Source: DASUAS01 sp036502765
GTDB lineage: Bacteria; Actinomycetota; Acidimicrobiia; IMCC26256; DASPTH01
Direction of reading: 5' to 3'
Assembly (NCBI GenBank): GCA_036502765.1
Contig: DASXXX010000276.1
Coordinates: 1 to 19,130 of the forward strand
DNA: 19,130 nucleotides
Shown here: positions 15,349 to 19,130 of the stretch, piece by piece
How positions within the stretch are numbered: the stretch's first letter is position 1
Layout of the letters: every line of letters starts with the position of its first letter
Made by a program: the position numbers and the translations under genes
Notes under the pieces: model-generated
Seen by the model: the letters and a program-made list of their open reading frames with translations, nothing else
Databases searched by the model: none
Told to the model about the DNA's origin: nothing

Positions 15349-15369
15349 GAGAGCGTCACACCCCGGCTC

Positions 15370-15375
15370 TACCGT
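15370..15375 (+). promoter_or_regulatory. -10-like element next to the comF start
   Basis: TACCGT ends seven bases before the GTG start at 15383, and no Shine-Dalgarno lies between. This arrangement predicts a leaderless comF transcript. TTGAAC at 15343-15348, the end of the tandem repeat, could be a -35, but the 21-base spacing is long. Confidence 0.5.
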
Positions 15376-15382
15376 CGGTCGC

Positions 15383-16069
15383 GTGCTCGACGCCCTGTTC
15401 ACCACCGTGTTTCCGCTGGTGTGCCCCGGCTGCGGCCGCCGGGGTGACCCGGTGTGCGCGCGCTGTGGTGCGGCGCTGTCTCGGGCCCCGTCGACCCCGC
15501 CACCGGCCGGGATCGACGCGTGGTGGGCGGCGTTCGCCTACGAGGGCGTCGCGCGTGAAGTGGTCGCCCGGGTGAAGTACCGCGGGGCCCGGGCCGCGGT
15601 GCCGTGGCTGGCCGACGCGATGGTCGCGGCGATGTTCGCGGCGAGGTCCGACGGGCAGCTCGCGGTCGACGTCGTCACCTGGGCGCCCACGAGCCGCGAC
15701 CGGCGGCGAGCCCGCGGGTTCGACCCGGCCGAGCTCCTGGCCCGGGCGGTCGCCCGCCAGCTCGTCGCCCGCCGGCTCGACGCCCACCAGCTCGTCGCCC
15801 GCCGGCTCGACGACCACGTCGATGTGCGCTGCGTGGGATTGCTCGACCGCCGCACGGGCCCACCGCAGACCGGGCTCACGGGTGCCGACCGCCGTCGCGG
15901 TCCCGGCCACGTCGCCCGACGCGCATCACCGCCGTCGGTGCTCGTGGTCGACGACGTCGCCACCACGGGCGCCACCCTCACGGCGGCGGCGCTCGCGTTG
16001 CGCGCCGCCGGCGCGCGCGATGTGTTCGCGTGCACTGCGGCCAGGACACCACCGCCAGCGCGACCGTAG
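15383..16069 (+). CDS. comF: ComF-family phosphoribosyltransferase-like protein
   Basis: This 228-residue protein starts at GTG 15383. Two CxxC pairs (C14/C17 and C25/C28) form the N-terminal zinc finger, and a type I phosphoribosyltransferase domain follows with the PRPP loop V-L-V-V-D-D-V-A-T-T-G-A-T-L (186-199). The R-R-R-A-R-G-F-D-P-A-E-L-L-A (107-120) and P-P-Q-T-G-L (160-165) motifs are typical. ComF is required for DNA uptake in naturally competent bacteria, but the gene is widespread in actinobacteria not known to be competent, where its role is unclear. A 30-bp tandem repeat gives two copies of a ten-residue segment (124-133 and 134-143), lengthening the helix region after the RARGF motif. 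The comF-hpf-secA neighbourhood is the usual actinobacterial one. Confidence 0.9.
   Translation: MLDALFTTVFPLVCPGCGRRGDPVCARCGAALSRAPSTPPPAGIDAWWAAFAYEGVAREVVARVKYRGARAAVPWLADAMVAAMFAARSDGQLAVDVVTWAPTSRDRRRARGFDPAELLARAVARQLVARRLDAHQLVARRLDDHVDVRCVGLLDRRTGPPQTGLTGADRRRGPGHVARRASPPSVLVVDDVATTGATLTAAALALRAAGARDVFACTAARTPPPARP
15751..15810 (+). repeat. 30-bp in-frame tandem repeat inside comF
   Basis: Bases 15751-15780 and 15781-15810 are identical except for one base (G/A at the sixth position). They encode A-R-Q-L-V-A-R-R-L-D and then A-H-Q-L-V-A-R-R-L-D. The length is a multiple of three, so the frame is kept. Confidence 0.95.
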
Positions 16070-16072
16070 ACT
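16067..16072 (+). promoter_or_regulatory. -10-like element for hpf, overlapping the comF stop
   Basis: TAGACT includes the comF stop codon and would start transcription near 16079, giving a leader of about 33 bases with the strong binding site GAGGAGG (16101-16107). hpf could thus be expressed separately from comF. Confidence 0.4.
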
Positions 16073-16111
16073 TCGTCCACAGGTCCTCGTGCAAGAGCAA
16101 GAGGAGGTCAG

Positions 16112-16720
16112 ATGGACATCGTGGTCCGCGGCAAGAACCGCCCGGTGTCGTCCCGACTCGACGCGGTGGCGCGCGAGAAGGTGTCGCGCATCGCCAAGTT
16201 CACGCACGACGCCGGCCGGGTCGAGGTCGACTTCGCCGAGCAGCAGCATCGGCGGGCGTCCGAGTCGCAGCTCTGCGAGATCACGGTCCACCTGAAGAAG
16301 CACTTCGTGAAGGCACACGCGTGCGCACCAGAACCCGAAGCCGCGCTCGACCTCGCGGTCGACAAGGTGGGCCACCAGGTCGCGCGCATCAAGGAGAAGC
16401 GGGTGAGTCGTTCCCACCCGCGGCATCGCAACGGTAACGGCAACGGCAGCGCGGCCAACGGCGCGTTCGTCGACGTCGACCTCGACGAAGGCGGCGACGA
16501 CTTCGACTTCGATGAGCTCGGCGACGACGACTCCGCGGACGCGCGCATCGTGAAGACCAAGCGCTTCACCGCCAAGCCGATGGACCCCGGTGAAGCGGCG
16601 TTGCAGCTGCAGCTGCTCGGCCACGACTTCTACCTGTTCACCAACAGCGAGACCGGCCGCGCCGCAGTGCTCTACCGCCGTCACGACGGCGACCTCGGTC
16701 TGATCGAGACGACCGGCTGA
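16112..16720 (+). CDS. hpf: Long-form ribosome hibernation promoting factor HPF
   Basis: This 202-residue protein starts at ATG 16112, four bases after GAGGAGG. Residues 1-98 are the S30AE/YfiA domain that sits in the decoding channel of the 30S subunit. A linker with N-G repeats (107-112) and a strongly acidic stretch (about 119-143) leads to the C-terminal dimerisation domain (145-200) with K-R-F-x-x-K-P-M-D-P-x-E-A and the F-Y-L-F-x-N motif. The two-domain form joins two 70S ribosomes into inactive 100S dimers in stationary phase. In mycobacteria long-form paralogs include a stress-induced one; this copy, between comF and secA, corresponds by position to Rv3241c. Confidence 0.96.
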   Translation: MDIVVRGKNRPVSSRLDAVAREKVSRIAKFTHDAGRVEVDFAEQQHRRASESQLCEITVHLKKHFVKAHACAPEPEAALDLAVDKVGHQVARIKEKRVSRSHPRHRNGNGNGSAANGAFVDVDLDEGGDDFDFDELGDDDSADARIVKTKRFTAKPMDPGEAALQLQLLGHDFYLFTNSETGRAAVLYRRHDGDLGLIETTG

Positions 16721-16750
16721 CCGCCTCTTCCCCGATCGCTCGCTGCCGCT

Positions 16751-16768
16751 CGCTCCGTCCTAGGAGCG
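16751..16768. terminator. Hairpin across the end of the DUF2079 gene, between convergent genes
   Basis: CGCTCC (16751-16756) pairs with GGAGCG (16763-16768), extendable by one T-A pair (16750/16769). The six-base loop holds the DUF2079 stop codon. A longer inverted repeat ATCGCTC/GAGCGAT (16735-16741 and 16764-16770) competes for the right arm. In the 39-bp gap after hpf this could serve both strands. Confidence 0.5.
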
Positions 16769-18298
16769 ATTCGGTGGCGCGTGCACGCGCTTGGCTACGA
16801 CGATGTCGTCGCGGTCGAACACGACGCGGAACTGGCGCGCGGTGAGCCGCTCCAGCAGGTCGAGGTCTTCGGCCGACATCTCCCGCCGGTCGACGGCGAT
16901 CCACTGCACATCTGCCGGGGTGGCGAGGTGCTCGCCGTCGACCCCCCAGTTCACGTTCCGCCACGGGACGGGGAAGTCGTAGATCTGGTCGCGATGCGCG
17001 AGGTGGGGGAGCAGGTTGTAGATCGCGCTCGTCGGTGCGCCTTCGGGGACGCGGGCGACGGCTTCGTCGCGCGCGCTCTGGCGCGTGTCGGCTTGCAGCG
17101 GCCAGATCCCGGAGTGGTACTTCGTGCTGATCGGCGACGGTCCCCACGCCACCGTGGCCGCGAGCGATGACGCGACCACCAGTCCCACGAGGAACCGCAC
17201 GATGCCCGGCTTCTTCACCGCCACCCACGCGATCGCCTCGACCGTGGCGAGGATGATGCCGACGAGCACCAGCGACGAGTAGTGGTAGCGGATCTCGCGG
17301 GTGTACGGGAACGACGAGAAGATGTTCACCGCCAGCATCGGTCCCGCGATGAGCAACGTCGGGATCGCGAGCAGCGGTAGGAACGCCACCGGCGCGAACA
17401 TCATCTGGTAGTAGCTGACCCGGTCGTGCTCGGTCGCGATCTCGACCGCCTGCCGCGGGTGGTTGACGAGGTGGGTGCCCACCTCGATCGGGTTCTTCCC
17501 GAGGTCGCCGAAGAAGCTGTCGTAGAACGGCCCGATCCCGTTCGACAGGGGGATGATCACCCGCGTCGCGATCGTGTACCAGGCGATGCTGGCGGCGAGG
17601 GTGATCAGGCCGATCTTGCGGTTGCCGCGCACCGCGATCAGCAGACCCATCACCGCGATCGCGAGGGCGACGTCCTCCTTGCACGCGGCCGCCAACACCG
17701 CGAAGAGCACGAACCACTTCCACCGCGCGGTGCGCGCCGCCCAGTACGCGAAGAGCAGCGGCGCGATCGCCAGCGCGTCGGGGTGGAAGAACTCCCACGT
17801 GAGCCATTGGTACGTGGGGTTGAGCAGCAGGACGGCCGCGAGCGCGACGGCGAGCCAGCGGTCGTGGAGTCGGTCGCGCGCCAGGAGGAAGATCGCGATC
17901 GCGCCCGACGCCTGCACGACCACCTGCGCCGACAGGAGGAACAGCGGTCCCGCGCCGAGCCAGTAGAAGGGCACGAACAGCAGCACGATCGGATTGACGT
18001 GGTGCCCGAAGAACTCGAGGCCGCGCACGGTCACGAACGGGTCGTGGAAGCGCGACAGCAGCCACACCGCCTGGTCGTAGATGCCCAGGTCGAAGGAGAA
18101 TGTGGCGAATCGCTCCTGGCGGATCCACCCGAGCACCATGAAGACGGTGCTCCACCCCACCACCATCGCCCCGAGCACCCAGCGCACCGGGTCGCGCCAG
18201 CCGAGCGCGTCGTCGCCCAGTTCGTCCGGCCGGCCGACCTCGTCGGCCTCGACGTCCGGCGGGTCCTCCTCGGTGTCGAGGTCAGAAGCCACGGTCAC
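16760..18298 (-). CDS. DUF2079 multi-spanning membrane protein
   Basis: This 512-residue protein has an acidic cytoplasmic N-tail (1-35), a first membrane segment (40-58) and about nine further segments, ending in an extracytoplasmic domain. The DUF2079 hallmarks are visible: F-D-L-G-I-Y-D-Q (69-76), the H-H-V-N-P-I loop (99-104), F-H-P-D-A (171-175) and C-K-E-D (206-209). The acidic residue after the first segment and overall layout place it with GT-C-type membrane glycosyltransferase relatives. No activity has been assigned to the family with confidence. GTG 18298 is chosen as start; another GTG two codons later is equally possible, and no clear binding site is seen. It is divergent from secA and convergent with hpf. 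Confidence 0.9.
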   Translation of the reverse strand: MTVASDLDTEEDPPDVEADEVGRPDELGDDALGWRDPVRWVLGAMVVGWSTVFMVLGWIRQERFATFSFDLGIYDQAVWLLSRFHDPFVTVRGLEFFGHHVNPIVLLFVPFYWLGAGPLFLLSAQVVVQASGAIAIFLLARDRLHDRWLAVALAAVLLLNPTYQWLTWEFFHPDALAIAPLLFAYWAARTARWKWFVLFAVLAAACKEDVALAIAVMGLLIAVRGNRKIGLITLAASIAWYTIATRVIIPLSNGIGPFYDSFFGDLGKNPIEVGTHLVNHPRQAVEIATEHDRVSYYQMMFAPVAFLPLLAIPTLLIAGPMLAVNIFSSFPYTREIRYHYSSLVLVGIILATVEAIAWVAVKKPGIVRFLVGLVVASSLAATVAWGPSPISTKYHSGIWPLQADTRQSARDEAVARVPEGAPTSAIYNLLPHLAHRDQIYDFPVPWRNVNWGVDGEHLATPADVQWIAVDRREMSAEDLDLLERLTARQFRVVFDRDDIVVAKRVHAPPNRS

Positions 18299-18368
18299 AC
18301 CTGAGATCTTGCCAAGGACGCAGCGCGCGCCGTGGGTCGGCGGGGGCCGAATCGCCAGAGGGCGGCGG

Positions 18369-18374
18369 TAGGCT
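18369..18374 (+). promoter_or_regulatory. -10-like element next to the secA start
   Basis: TAGGCT lies ten bases before the ATG at 18385. GGGAG (18375-18379) is present but would be upstream of or at the start of transcription if this hexamer is the -10, leaving a leader of only a few bases. Confidence 0.4.
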
Positions 18375-18384
18375 GGGAGCCTCC

Positions 18385-19130
<746 letters not shown>

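Noticed and set aside
15207..15359. Longer version of the 48-residue protein starting inside the tandem repeat
   Set aside because: The extension translates the minisatellite into repeated Phe-Lys-Ala-Ile-Asp-Ser-like sequence and has no ribosome binding site, whereas the ATG at 15206 has one.

Overview
This 19.1-kb window is very GC-rich chromosomal DNA with frequent GTG and TTG starts. It looks like a core region of an actinobacterium (Actinomycetota). A DUF5719-type protein, a ManB / Trm112-like / SIS-isomerase trio, an Eis-like acetyltransferase, AhcY and a ComF-HPF-SecA run are all typical of that phylum. The lack of the usual mycobacterial and streptomycete neighbours suggests a deep-branching lineage such as Acidimicrobiia, but this is inference. 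I saw no tRNA, rRNA, CRISPR array, phage gene or transposase. The window is mostly housekeeping and cell-envelope genes, not a mobile or defence island.

Layout, left to right. Positions 2-3076 (+) form a tight operon: the C-terminal part of a large membrane protein cut by the window edge, a membrane-anchored secreted protein built of four repeats (DUF5719-like), and a membrane-anchored thioredoxin-like protein. FtsH (5279-3153, minus) converges on this operon across a hairpin. Divergent from ftsH are a CPBP-type membrane protease (5439-6245), a 55-residue two-CxxC protein (6366-6533) and an 867-residue multi-spanning protein (6624-9227). Then come manB (9243-10589), a Trm112-like small protein (10684-10920) and a phosphoglucose/phosphomannose isomerase-family protein (10931-11971), probably expressed together to make mannose phosphates. 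An Eis-like acetyltransferase (13341-12097, minus) diverges from ahcY (13480-14949). A 433-bp gap follows with a long perfect hairpin, a 48-residue membrane protein (15206-15060, minus) and a minisatellite. comF (15383-16069) and hpf (16112-16720) come next, then a DUF2079 membrane protein on the minus strand (18298-16760), and finally the start of secA (18385 to the window end).

Functional themes. Sugar-phosphate supply (ManB plus the SIS isomerase) lies near three large membrane proteins that resemble polysaccharide or lipid-linked-sugar enzymes. Protein quality control and export are represented by FtsH, the CPBP protease and SecA. Ribosome hibernation (HPF) and methyl-cycle maintenance (AhcY) are also present.

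The least ordinary features are: five short tandem repeats, four at gene junctions or gene ends and one that lengthens ComF; the absence of mtrA-mtrB-lpqB from its usual place between ahcY and comF; a C-terminal module shared by two of the large membrane proteins; the fourfold repeat in the DUF5719-like protein, with exactly two cysteines, next to a thioredoxin gene; and several -10-like hexamers so close to start codons that leaderless transcripts are likely. I found no convincing evidence for an entirely new system.
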